NCBI GenBank assembly: GCA_031289865.1
Contig: JAITOQ010000055.1
Coordinates: forward strand, 1-6,702
Source of the DNA: Clostridiales bacterium
GTDB lineage: Bacteria > Bacillota > Clostridia > Christensenellales > JAISNN01
Reading direction: 5' to 3'
Length of the DNA: 6,702 nt
Positions 1 through 4,512 of this stretch are shown piece by piece. Every line of letters starts with the position of its first letter. Position 1 is the stretch's first letter. A model generated the notes under the pieces. It did not search any database. It was not told the DNA's origin and worked only from the letters and a program-made list of their open reading frames with translations. The position numbers and the translations under genes are program-made.

Positions 1-159
1 ACCTTGTTGCTTTATGAAAACGGCGCGTTAAATAAAGAGCAAACCGTAGAACTGCTAAAAGTGAAACGGCTGTTTAACCAATATGTGTTTACGAGCGAAC
101 GGGCGTATGATTTGTTAAGGTTTAAAACGTCGTTTGTTCCTAAAGGAGCGGAAAAATGA
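1..159 (+). CDS. DUF3990-like protein, C-terminal fragment (5' end outside window)
   Basis: The open frame enters from the left edge and ends at TGA 157-159, giving the last 52 residues of a protein whose start lies outside the window. The visible part contains YENGALNKEQTVELLK followed by NQYVFTSERAYDLLRF. This fits my memory of the C-terminus of DUF3990 proteins, which end in a short helix of the type 'GxxskeeAxxxL' and then 'dQyvFkTekALxxLkF'. DUF3990 is, to my recollection, related to the ADP-ribosyltransferase fold, but the catalytic part is not visible here, so activity cannot be judged. The stop codon overlaps the ATG of the next gene (ATGA), so the two are almost certainly translationally coupled. 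The DUF3791 gene two positions downstream is a known companion of DUF3990 genes and strengthens the call. The family assignment comes from recalled patterns, not a search. Confidence 0.7.
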   Translation, partial: TLLLYENGALNKEQTVELLKVKRLFNQYVFTSERAYDLLRFKTSFVPKGAEK

Positions 160-395
160 GCGAGCGAAAAATAACGGCATTTTTAATGTTTCTGGATTCA
201 AACCTCATGCGTATGCTGACGGAACGACGCGGAACGGACTACAAGGACGCTGCAAAGCTGTTGTATAAGTCCAAGCTGTATTCACAGTTGGAAAAAGAAG
301 AAACCAAGCTGTGGCACTTGAGTGCGGAAACCCTCTATAGCTTGCTTGACGAGGAAGTTCAAACGGGAACAATAACTTATCCCGAGGAAAACTAA
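156..395 (+). CDS. Small hypothetical protein of the DUF3990/DUF3791 cassette (79 aa)
   Basis: This 79-residue protein begins at ATG 156, which overlaps the preceding stop codon. A good Shine-Dalgarno (AAAGGAG, 142-148) lies 7 nt upstream. It has no signal peptide or membrane segment and is expected to be cytosolic and mostly helical. The first 25 residues are a mixed hydrophobic helix (ITAFLMFLDSNLMRML). Residues 30-67 look like a helical pair containing LLYKSKLYSQLE and ETKLWHLSAETLYSLLDEE, and the tail is TGTITYPEEN. I do not recognise a named family with certainty. Small proteins with an 'L..S..Y..L.....tklw..S...ly.ll..E' pattern accompany DUF3990 and DUF3791 genes in gut Clostridia, so a role as partner or neutraliser of the DUF3990 protein is a guess from context. 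The gene is followed by an imperfect partial copy of its own 3' end. Confidence 0.82.
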   Translation: MSERKITAFLMFLDSNLMRMLTERRGTDYKDAAKLLYKSKLYSQLEKEETKLWHLSAETLYSLLDEEVQTGTITYPEEN

Positions 396-398
396 TGA

Positions 399-440
399 GC
401 GGAAACCCTCTATACCATAAAATAACGGCGGAGGAAAACT
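399..440 (+). repeat. Shortened partial duplicate of the 3' end of the 79-aa gene
   Basis: The spacer between the two small genes repeats two pieces of the upstream gene in the same order. GCGGAAACCCTCTATA occurs at 324-339 and again at 399-414, and GAGGAAAACT occurs at 384-393 and again at 431-440. The copy has lost about 28 bp between the two pieces. The second GAGGAAAACT now lies in the Shine-Dalgarno region of the DUF3791 gene (GGAGG 430-434, ATG 444). An ATG at 395-397 overlapping the upstream TAA would open a 15-codon frame through this copy, but nothing suggests that it is a gene. Confidence 0.75.
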
Positions 441-443
441 GAA

Positions 444-665
444 ATGACGGAGAGAATACAGTTTTTGGCATATTGTATCGAGATATACAAAGAGGCAAAA
501 AGCATGAAAGGAAACGAGGTTCACGCACTTTTTGAGAAGTACGGCGTACTTGATTATGTCTATGATTGTTATGACGCGCTTCATACGACTTGCCGCGAAT
601 ATACGATAGAGGATATAGACGAATTTATTGCGGTAAGACGTAATAAATTGAAAGTTGAAAGTTGA
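444..665 (+). CDS. DUF3791 domain-containing protein (73 aa)
   Basis: This is a 73-residue cytosolic protein starting at ATG 444 behind GGAGG (430-434, spacing 9). The sequence FLAYCIEIYKEAKSMKG, then ALFEKYGVLDYVYDCYDALHT, then EDIDEFI near residues 56-62 matches the DUF3791 pattern as I remember it: 'CIE.Y......sg.eV..LF..yGv.dYi.dcYd.LHt.g...iv.DI...i'. DUF3791 proteins are all-helical, functionally uncharacterised, and commonly encoded beside DUF3990 genes, as here. The last residues (KLKVES) and the stop codon are encoded by a 7-bp tandem repeat (TTGAAAR)n that begins at 648. The natural C-terminus was therefore probably different and has been overwritten by the repeat. A bidirectional terminator follows at 700-737. 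Function is unknown; regulation or neutralisation of the DUF3990 protein is an inference from context only. Confidence 0.9.
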   Translation: MTERIQFLAYCIEIYKEAKSMKGNEVHALFEKYGVLDYVYDCYDALHTTCREYTIEDIDEFIAVRRNKLKVES

Positions 666-675
666 AAATTAAGGA
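648..675 (+). repeat. 7-bp tandem repeat (TTGAAAR)3 plus TTAAGGA, array A
   Basis: Units are TTGAAAG (648-654), TTGAAAG (655-661), TTGAAAA (662-668) and the capping heptad TTAAGGA (669-675). The TGA stop codon of the DUF3791 gene (663-665) lies inside the third unit. Positions 650-670 form a perfect 21-bp inverted repeat with 826-846. Confidence 0.85.
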
Positions 676-676
676 G

Positions 677-692
677 TCGCTTTGCTCCGAAT
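677..692 (-). repeat. Partial core of the CATTCTGAGC module, reverse orientation
   Basis: The + strand reads TCGCTTTGCTCCGAAT, which matches TCGCTTTGCTCAGAAT at 790-805 in 15 of 16 positions. It is therefore a short core copy of the dispersed module found complete at 777-810. It lies directly after array A, so this array too is paired with a CATTCTGAGC-type module, although here the module is inverted. Confidence 0.55.
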
Positions 693-699
693 TAAATTT

Positions 700-737
700 A
701 AAAAGCCGATATCACTTAAACGCGACATCGGCTTTTT
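700..737. terminator. Bidirectional rho-independent terminator between convergent genes
   Basis: AAAAAGCCGAT (700-710) pairs perfectly with ATCGGCTTTTT (727-737) around a 16-nt loop. The + strand continues into a run of seven T (733-739) and the - strand into five T. It lies between the stop codons of the convergent genes ending at 665 (+) and 857 (-), so it can serve both. Confidence 0.85.
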
Positions 738-776
738 TTATTACAATTTTTGCGGTATGGTTTTTGTATGACCGTG

Positions 777-810
777 CGTTTGAGATTCTTCGCTTTGCTC
801 AGAATGACAC
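777..810 (-). repeat. CATTCTGAGC module, copy 1
   Basis: On the - strand this 34-bp copy reads GTGTCATTCTGAGCAAAGCG, then AAGAATCTCAAACG. It lies downstream of array B in the same relative order and orientation as copy 4 lies downstream of array D. The core can fold as TTCT-GA-GC / loop AAA / GC-GA-AGAA with tandem G-A mismatches. Confidence 0.8.
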
Positions 811-820
811 TTGCTTTTAA

Positions 821-855
821 TCCGCAATTTTCAACTTTCAACTTTCCATTTTCAA
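821..855 (-). repeat. 7-bp tandem repeat (TTGAAAR)4 plus TTGCGGA, array B
   Basis: Reading the - strand from 855: TTGAAAA, TGGAAAG, TTGAAAG, TTGAAAA, then the capping heptad TTGCGGA (827-821), followed by TTAAAAGC. The array starts one base after the stop codon of the membrane protein gene (stop 857-859) and is oriented with that gene's transcription. Confidence 0.85.
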
Positions 856-856
856 C

Positions 857-1882
857 TTATTTCTTGCTTGGCTCGATATCGAGTTCTCTCTTTATGTCGT
901 TGTAAAAGTTTGCGTTTAGGGTTTGTTTTTCGAGTTTTACAAAGATAATATAGAGAATGTAGGAGAGGAGTACCGTCACTCCCGCGACCGCGCCCGCCGT
1001 AGGCACAAGCCATGACAGTTGCGAACTCATATCGGGTAATAGCCCTATCCAAGACGGGACAAGGGACGGGAGCGTGAAAGGAAGCTCAACAGGCAGACTC
1101 GCAATAAATTCTAAGCCCAAGATATTGGAGACCGCGGGTATTTGAAAGACGACGACCATAAGGAAGAGTATTCCCAAAATAGCGGGAACAGCACAAGCTA
1201 AGCCCTTTAACCAATGTATGAGATTGATTTTGATATAGGTGATAATGTTTCCGACCGTCATAGTCTGCCAACTTGCTTTCAAGGTTTTAATCCTTCTCAG
1301 CGTACTGTCGTCATCGTCCGCAATATAAAACGGAACCATAGCAAACTTAAGCGACAAGATAATCGCAAAGATAACCGCGACAATTTGTAATACCGTAAAT
1401 ATTATTGCCGGCAAGCCCAAGATAGGCGCGACAAATCCGACGATCGAGAAGAGAACGAACGGAGTAAACGTAAGGAATCCGATCAAGATAGGGCAGAGCA
1501 ATATCTTCATCATTCTGTAGCCCGTAAAAGTCCCGCCGTAAAAGAGCGGTTTGAGGGTGCTTCCTCCGCGATATGATAGGCGCAGAGGAAATTTAACGGA
1601 AAGCCCGAAAGACAGCAATGCTATCGGTCCGTTGATAAAGAGAGTATAAACGATATAAGCTACCGCCGCAATCATTATGTACTCAAAGATATAGAGTACG
1701 CCGTTGCCGCTCGTGTAGGGGAGGGCCGGCATTCCGAATTTCTTTATCAAAAGGAAAATCACGCCGCCGATAGCCGCATAAATGACAAGCGGAATCAAAA
1801 GCGTAAGGTGCGCCAAGATAAATCTTTTGTTGCTTCCCTCGATGTCTAATTTGGTTTGCTCTTTTAAAAGTTCCTCATCCAT
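857..1882 (-). CDS. DUF975-like multi-pass integral membrane protein (341 aa)
   Basis: This is a 341-residue protein of unknown function that should sit in the cytoplasmic membrane. The start at 1882 is supported by AAGGAG on the - strand (1888-1893) about 5 nt upstream, and by a consensus promoter further up. A charged cytosolic N-terminus (residues 1-20) is followed by hydrophobic segments at about 21-47, 63-95, 125-150, 151-178, 212-247 and 291-315, and then a charged tail (KRELDIEPSKK). Residues 178-224 read LKFAMVPFYIADDDDSTL, then a basic stretch, then GNIITYIKINLIHW. This layout (membrane helix, 'Y.ia.d....', basic-helix serine region, 'i..W') resembles the DUF975 family, for which no biochemical role is established to my knowledge. 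A Pro/Leu-rich stretch at 258-285 probably lies outside the membrane. It stands alone on the - strand, convergent with the DUF3791 gene. The DUF975 call is by pattern and could be a neighbouring membrane family. Confidence 0.85.
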   Translation of the reverse strand: MDEELLKEQTKLDIEGSNKRFILAHLTLLIPLVIYAAIGGVIFLLIKKFGMPALPYTSGNGVLYIFEYIMIAAVAYIVYTLFINGPIALLSFGLSVKFPLRLSYRGGSTLKPLFYGGTFTGYRMMKILLCPILIGFLTFTPFVLFSIVGFVAPILGLPAIIFTVLQIVAVIFAIILSLKFAMVPFYIADDDDSTLRRIKTLKASWQTMTVGNIITYIKINLIHWLKGLACAVPAILGILFLMVVVFQIPAVSNILGLEFIASLPVELPFTLPSLVPSWIGLLPDMSSQLSWLVPTAGAVAGVTVLLSYILYIIFVKLEKQTLNANFYNDIKRELDIEPSKK

Positions 1883-1894
1883 AAAAAACTCCTT

Positions 1895-1917
1895 GAAAAC
1901 AAAAACTTTTTTGTTTC
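1895..1917 (-). other. AT-rich palindrome in the leader of the membrane protein gene
   Basis: GAAACAAAAA and TTTTTGTTTTC face each other around two bases, just upstream of the AAGGAG of the gene. It could be a weak RNA hairpin near the ribosome binding site or an operator. It is low complexity, so chance is possible. Confidence 0.3.
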
Positions 1918-1968
1918 ATATCGGCGTGAAATATTCTTTAGATAGCATACCGCGCCAATACAATATAC

Positions 1969-1997
1969 ATTATATAGTATAAATTGCTCCTTGTCAA
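1969..1997 (-). promoter_or_regulatory. Consensus sigma-A promoter of the membrane protein gene
   Basis: On the - strand, TTGACA (1997-1992) and TATAAT (1974-1969) are both exact consensus boxes separated by exactly 17 bp. Transcription should begin near 1962, giving a leader of about 80 nt before ATG 1882. Such a perfect promoter suggests strong, largely constitutive expression unless an operator blocks it. Confidence 0.85.
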
Positions 1998-2020
1998 TAT
2001 GTATTTTAAAAAAAGATAGT
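1991..2020 (+). promoter_or_regulatory. Possible weak forward promoter for the yqfC operon
   Basis: TTGTCA (1991-1996, 5 of 6 matches) and GATAGT (2015-2020, 4 of 6) are separated by 18 bp. The -35 box overlaps that of the reverse promoter because TTGTCAA is nearly its own complement. Family knowledge predicts a sigma-E promoter for yqfC, but I find no convincing sigma-E boxes; CATATTGT at 2040-2047 fits the -10 pattern CATAnnnT but lacks a good -35. Confidence 0.22.
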
Positions 2021-2064
2021 TTATTTTGAGTTTTTTTTTCATATTGTATAGCGCGAGGGTAAAA

Positions 2065-2316
2065 ATGGTGTTTTTGGACGACCTAAAAGGGAAGATCGGC
2101 GCGGATGGAATAGGCGGTGGGCGTGTGATAGTGTTCGGGGGCGGCGTTTATGTCGAGGGGCATAAGGGGGTAGCCGAATTTTCCGAGAGCGAGATCACAT
2201 TTTTTTTGCCTCGCGGGGGACGTTTGAACCTTTCGGGAAAGGATTTTCGCCTATCTTTTTTGTCCAACGACGGCGCGTGCGTCACGGGAAAGGTCGAAAA
2301 CCTTTCTTTTAAGTAG
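2065..2316 (+). CDS. yqfC: Sporulation protein YqfC (YabP/YqfC family)
   Basis: This is a small beta-rich protein of 83 residues; Bacillus YqfC is slightly longer. The pattern RVIVFGGGVYVEGHKGVAEF (20-39), SESEITFFLPRGGRLNLSGK (40-59) and GACVTGKVENLSF (70-82) matches the YabP/YqfC family as I know it: 'v.i.g...v.ie.hkgi..fs..eI.l....G.l.i.G....i......e....G.I..i.f'. In Bacillus the gene is transcribed in the mother cell under sigma-E and its product has no assigned enzymatic role. I chose ATG 2065, with GAGGG (2055-2059) 5 nt upstream. A longer frame opens at TTG 2026, but it would add a homopolymeric Phe-rich stretch and has no ribosome binding site. It is the first gene of the operon, 21 bp before yqfD, which is its constant partner. 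Its 3' end carries a terminator-like hairpin. Confidence 0.88.
   Translation: MVFLDDLKGKIGADGIGGGRVIVFGGGVYVEGHKGVAEFSESEITFFLPRGGRLNLSGKDFRLSFLSNDGACVTGKVENLSFK
2228..2310 (+). promoter_or_regulatory. Attenuator-like alternative hairpins at the 3' end of yqfC
   Basis: Four complementary segments occur in order: ACCTTTC (2228-2234), GGGAAAGG (2235-2242), GGGAAAGGT (2286-2294) and ACCTTTC (2300-2306). The last two form a 7-bp hairpin with loop CGAAA followed by TTTT (2307-2310), like a weak intrinsic terminator. Segments 1 and 3, or 2 and 4, could pair instead and would exclude it. All of this lies in coding sequence, so function is speculative. Confidence 0.3.
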
Positions 2317-2337
2317 TTTAAGCCGACGGAGTGTTTT

Positions 2338-3453
2338 ATGGGTTATGTGACCTTTTGTTGCGATCGCGCATTGTCGGGTAAGGTGTTGTCGGGTTTGACC
2401 GCGCATAATATAGCCGTATTTTTTGCCCGTGACCGCGGAGACGAATTTGTCTTTTGCACAAATAGAAACGAAAAGCAAAAGACTGTTGCTTTTTTTGAGC
2501 AAGTGTGCTATAATTATCAAATAATAGGGGAAAACGGGTTTTTTTATCGAATCGGTCTGTTTTTAGGACGAAAAGGCTTGATTGCGGGTATACTCATCAT
2601 ATCCGTCGTTTTGGGGCTGATAGCCTCGCGGCTTGCTTCCGTCGAGGTGTACGGGCTAAAAACCGTCGGGTATTCCGAGGTCGTAGGTATTTTGGAGCGC
2701 GAGGGTGCGACGGTCGGAGCAAATCTCCGCAAGCTCGACAAACGGCGGCTCGAATACGCGGTCACAAGCTCTATCGAGCGAATTGCGTTCACATCCGTCA
2801 AGATCGTAGGCATGACGCTCATCGTCAACGTCTATGAGGAATTGCCCCCGCCAGACATTCCCGACATGACCGCGGAGACGCCCGTTACGGCAAAAAAGGA
2901 CGGAATCGTCACGCGCATCATCGTCTTTCAAGGGACGGCGGTCGCCGAGATTGACAAACCCGTACGTGCGGGAGATATGTTGATTGCGCCCGTACAAAAT
3001 ATCGGCGGTTTACCCGTCGGGATACGCGCCGTCGGCGACGTGTACGCGAGGGTGTATTATACGGGTCACGCGATGTTTTTTGAAACCCAAACCGTATCGT
3101 CGCGTACGGGACGGACGGCGGTCGTGAGCGAGCTGTATCTTTTCGGCAAGAGAATCGGAAAGTCCGCGTCCTCTCCTTATAAGGTGTATGCGGAGGAAGT
3201 GCGGCGGGAGTATCTCACGGGACCTCTACCGATTTCGGTCGTGAGGTACTATTATCACGAATTGACGGCCGAAACCCTCACGATGGTATTTGAGGAGGAG
3301 TTTCCCGCCCTTTTTGAAAAAGCCAAGCGGGCGGCTTATGCGTCGCTTCCCGCGGGGAGCGAGGTTCTAAACGAGTGGCATATTGTCAAGCAAGATCCAA
3401 ACGGTGTAAAAACTTTGGAATATTATTGTGAAATAGAGGAAAAAATCAGTTAA
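2338..3453 (+). CDS. yqfD: Sporulation protein YqfD
   Basis: This 371-residue protein is close in length to its Bacillus homologue (about 400). It starts at ATG 2338 with GGAG (2328-2331) 6 nt upstream. The N-terminal 70 residues form a cytosolic domain, and a single transmembrane helix lies at about 80-98 (LIAGILIISVVLGLIASRL). Next comes a POTRA/FtsQ-like extracytoplasmic stretch (100-166): VEVYGLKTV, EREGATVGANL, and an ending VKIVGMTLIVNVYEELPPP. Residues 183-218 (VTAKKDGIVTRIIVFQGTAV, then VRAGDMLI) look like a barrel-sandwich turn and are typical of YqfD. The protein should be anchored with its bulk outside the cytoplasm, in the mother-cell-derived outer forespore membrane if Bacillus behaviour holds. 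In Bacillus yqfC and yqfD belong to the sigma-E regulon; the molecular role is unresolved. The next gene follows after 63 bp. Confidence 0.92.
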   Translation: MGYVTFCCDRALSGKVLSGLTAHNIAVFFARDRGDEFVFCTNRNEKQKTVAFFEQVCYNYQIIGENGFFYRIGLFLGRKGLIAGILIISVVLGLIASRLASVEVYGLKTVGYSEVVGILEREGATVGANLRKLDKRRLEYAVTSSIERIAFTSVKIVGMTLIVNVYEELPPPDIPDMTAETPVTAKKDGIVTRIIVFQGTAVAEIDKPVRAGDMLIAPVQNIGGLPVGIRAVGDVYARVYYTGHAMFFETQTVSSRTGRTAVVSELYLFGKRIGKSASSPYKVYAEEVRREYLTGPLPISVVRYYYHELTAETLTMVFEEEFPALFEKAKRAAYASLPAGSEVLNEWHIVKQDPNGVKTLEYYCEIEEKIS

Positions 3454-3472
3454 TACTATAAAGAGGCAAAAG

Positions 3473-3499
3473 ATGCGCGGCAAAACGTACGAGAAATAG
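3473..3499 (+). other. Micro-ORF (8 codons) in a duplicated ribosome-binding region before phoH
   Basis: ATG 3473 opens MRGKTYEK followed by TAG, preceded by AGAGG (3462-3466 region). The stretch 3452-3474 (AATACTATAAAGAGGCAAAA and GAT) is nearly repeated at 3495-3517, which carries the real phoH ribosome binding site. The micro-ORF may be a leader peptide or simply a by-product of the duplication. Confidence 0.3.
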
Positions 3500-3502
3500 T
3501 AT

Positions 3503-3508
3503 AAAGGA
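3503..3508 (+). promoter_or_regulatory. Shine-Dalgarno site that fixes the TTG start of phoH
   Basis: AAAGGA lies 8 nt before TTG 3517. No ATG in frame lies near the conserved N-terminus, so this site decides the non-ATG start. Confidence 0.75.
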
Positions 3509-3516
3509 AAAAAGAT

Positions 3517-4512
3517 TTGAGCGAAAGAGTTATTCAATACAAAACCGAAAATTTTGACGCGGCACGGGCGACCTTCGGAAACATAGACGAAAATATACGC
3601 TATCTTTCGGAGCAGTATCGGGTCAGCATTTATCCAGACGGAAACGAATTCGGGATATCGGGAGAGGAAAAGGACGCGCTCGATGCGGAAAGGGTTTTAG
3701 ATAAATTGATTCGCATAGCGGGCGGCGGCGGTACGGTCGGGGTCGGCGACGTCAGAATGCTCATCGATCTCCAAACGGAGGGGAGAATTGACGACGCGGA
3801 TTCGCTTTACGACGCGGTCGCGGTCGCGGCGCGGGGAAAAAATATCCGCTGCAAGACCGTCGGACAAAAGATGTATGTCAATGCGGTTAAACGAAACGAC
3901 GTTTGCTTTGGGATAGGTCCCGCGGGAACGGGTAAAACCTATCTTGCGGTCGCGCTTGCGGCAAAGGCTTACAAGGACAAAGAGGTCGAACGTATCGTTT
4001 TGACGCGTCCCGCTGTGGAGGCGGGCGAAAAATTAGGCTTTTTGCCCGGCGACCTTCAAGAAAAGGTCGATCCGTATCTCCGTCCGCTCTATGACGCGCT
4101 CCAAGAAATGTTCGGATTTGAAACCTATCAAAAATTGATCGAGCGCGGGACGATAGAGATTGCGCCCCTTGCGTACATGAGGGGGAGGACGTTATCAAAC
4201 GCCTTCATCATTTTGGACGAGGCGCAAAACGCCACAAAAGAACAGATGAAAATGTTTTTGACCAGACCGGGCGAGCGGAGCAAGGTCGTCGTGACGGGCG
4301 ACGTCACCCAAACCGACCTAAAAGAAACGTCGGGACTGATTCACGCGCTGGAGGTTTTAAAGGATACGGAGGGAGTGGGGATAGTCAGATTGACCCGCCG
4401 CGACGTGGTGAGGCATACTTTAGTTCGTAATATTATCGAGGCTTATGAAAAATATGAAAACACGGAGAAAGAACGGGAGCAAACTCCCGCAATAAAGAGG
4501 AATACGTTATGA
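3517..4512 (+). CDS. phoH: PhoH family ATPase (PhoH-like protein)
   Basis: This is a cytosolic P-loop ATPase of 331 residues, of usual length for the chromosomal PhoH-like family. The N-terminal domain (about 15-70) carries FGNIDENIRYLSEQYRVSI and GISGE, typical of these proteins. The Walker A motif GPAGTGKT is at 134-141, the conserved LTRPAVEAGEKLGFLPGDL follows at about 162-180, and Walker B IILDEAQNAT lies at 231-240. MFLTRPGERSK (246-256), VVTGDVTQTDL (258-268) and DVVRHTLVRNIIEAYE (296-311) complete the family signature, so the protein looks intact. PhoH proteins are linked to RNA metabolism and stress, some with helicase or nuclease activity when fused to PIN domains; no PIN domain is present here. 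It starts at TTG 3517. Its stop overlaps the pgpH ATG (ATGA). The usual small residue after TR (often Ile or Leu then Gly) is Pro here, a minor oddity. Confidence 0.96.
   Translation: MSERVIQYKTENFDAARATFGNIDENIRYLSEQYRVSIYPDGNEFGISGEEKDALDAERVLDKLIRIAGGGGTVGVGDVRMLIDLQTEGRIDDADSLYDAVAVAARGKNIRCKTVGQKMYVNAVKRNDVCFGIGPAGTGKTYLAVALAAKAYKDKEVERIVLTRPAVEAGEKLGFLPGDLQEKVDPYLRPLYDALQEMFGFETYQKLIERGTIEIAPLAYMRGRTLSNAFIILDEAQNATKEQMKMFLTRPGERSKVVVTGDVTQTDLKETSGLIHALEVLKDTEGVGIVRLTRRDVVRHTLVRNIIEAYEKYENTEKEREQTPAIKRNTL
4474..4489 (+). promoter_or_regulatory. Hairpin just upstream of the pgpH ribosome binding site
   Basis: CGGGAG and CTCCCG form a perfect 6-bp stem around CAAA at the end of the phoH reading frame. 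It ends 5 nt before the pgpH Shine-Dalgarno AAGAGGA (4495-4501). Such a structure could influence translational coupling; there is no poly-T after it, so it is not a terminator. Confidence 0.4.

Noticed and set aside
395..442. 15-codon frame MSGNPLYHKITAEEN overlapping the stop of the 79-aa gene
   Set aside because: It lies wholly in the partial duplicate of the upstream gene's end and has no independent sign of being a protein; the next real start is ATG 444.
2019..2047. Sigma-E promoter for yqfC using CATATTGT as -10
   Set aside because: The -10 pattern fits but the region 13-15 bp upstream has no recognisable -35, and the T-rich context makes chance matches likely.
2026..2064. Longer N-terminus for YqfC from TTG 2026
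   Set aside because: No ribosome binding site precedes it, it would translate a T-rich leader into a Phe-rich stretch, and ATG 2065 has GAGGG at a workable distance.
3887..4198. Long antisense frame inside phoH, and similar frames inside yqfD, pgpH and the membrane protein gene
   Set aside because: They are out-of-frame shadows of strongly conserved genes, with compositionally odd products and no ribosome binding sites.
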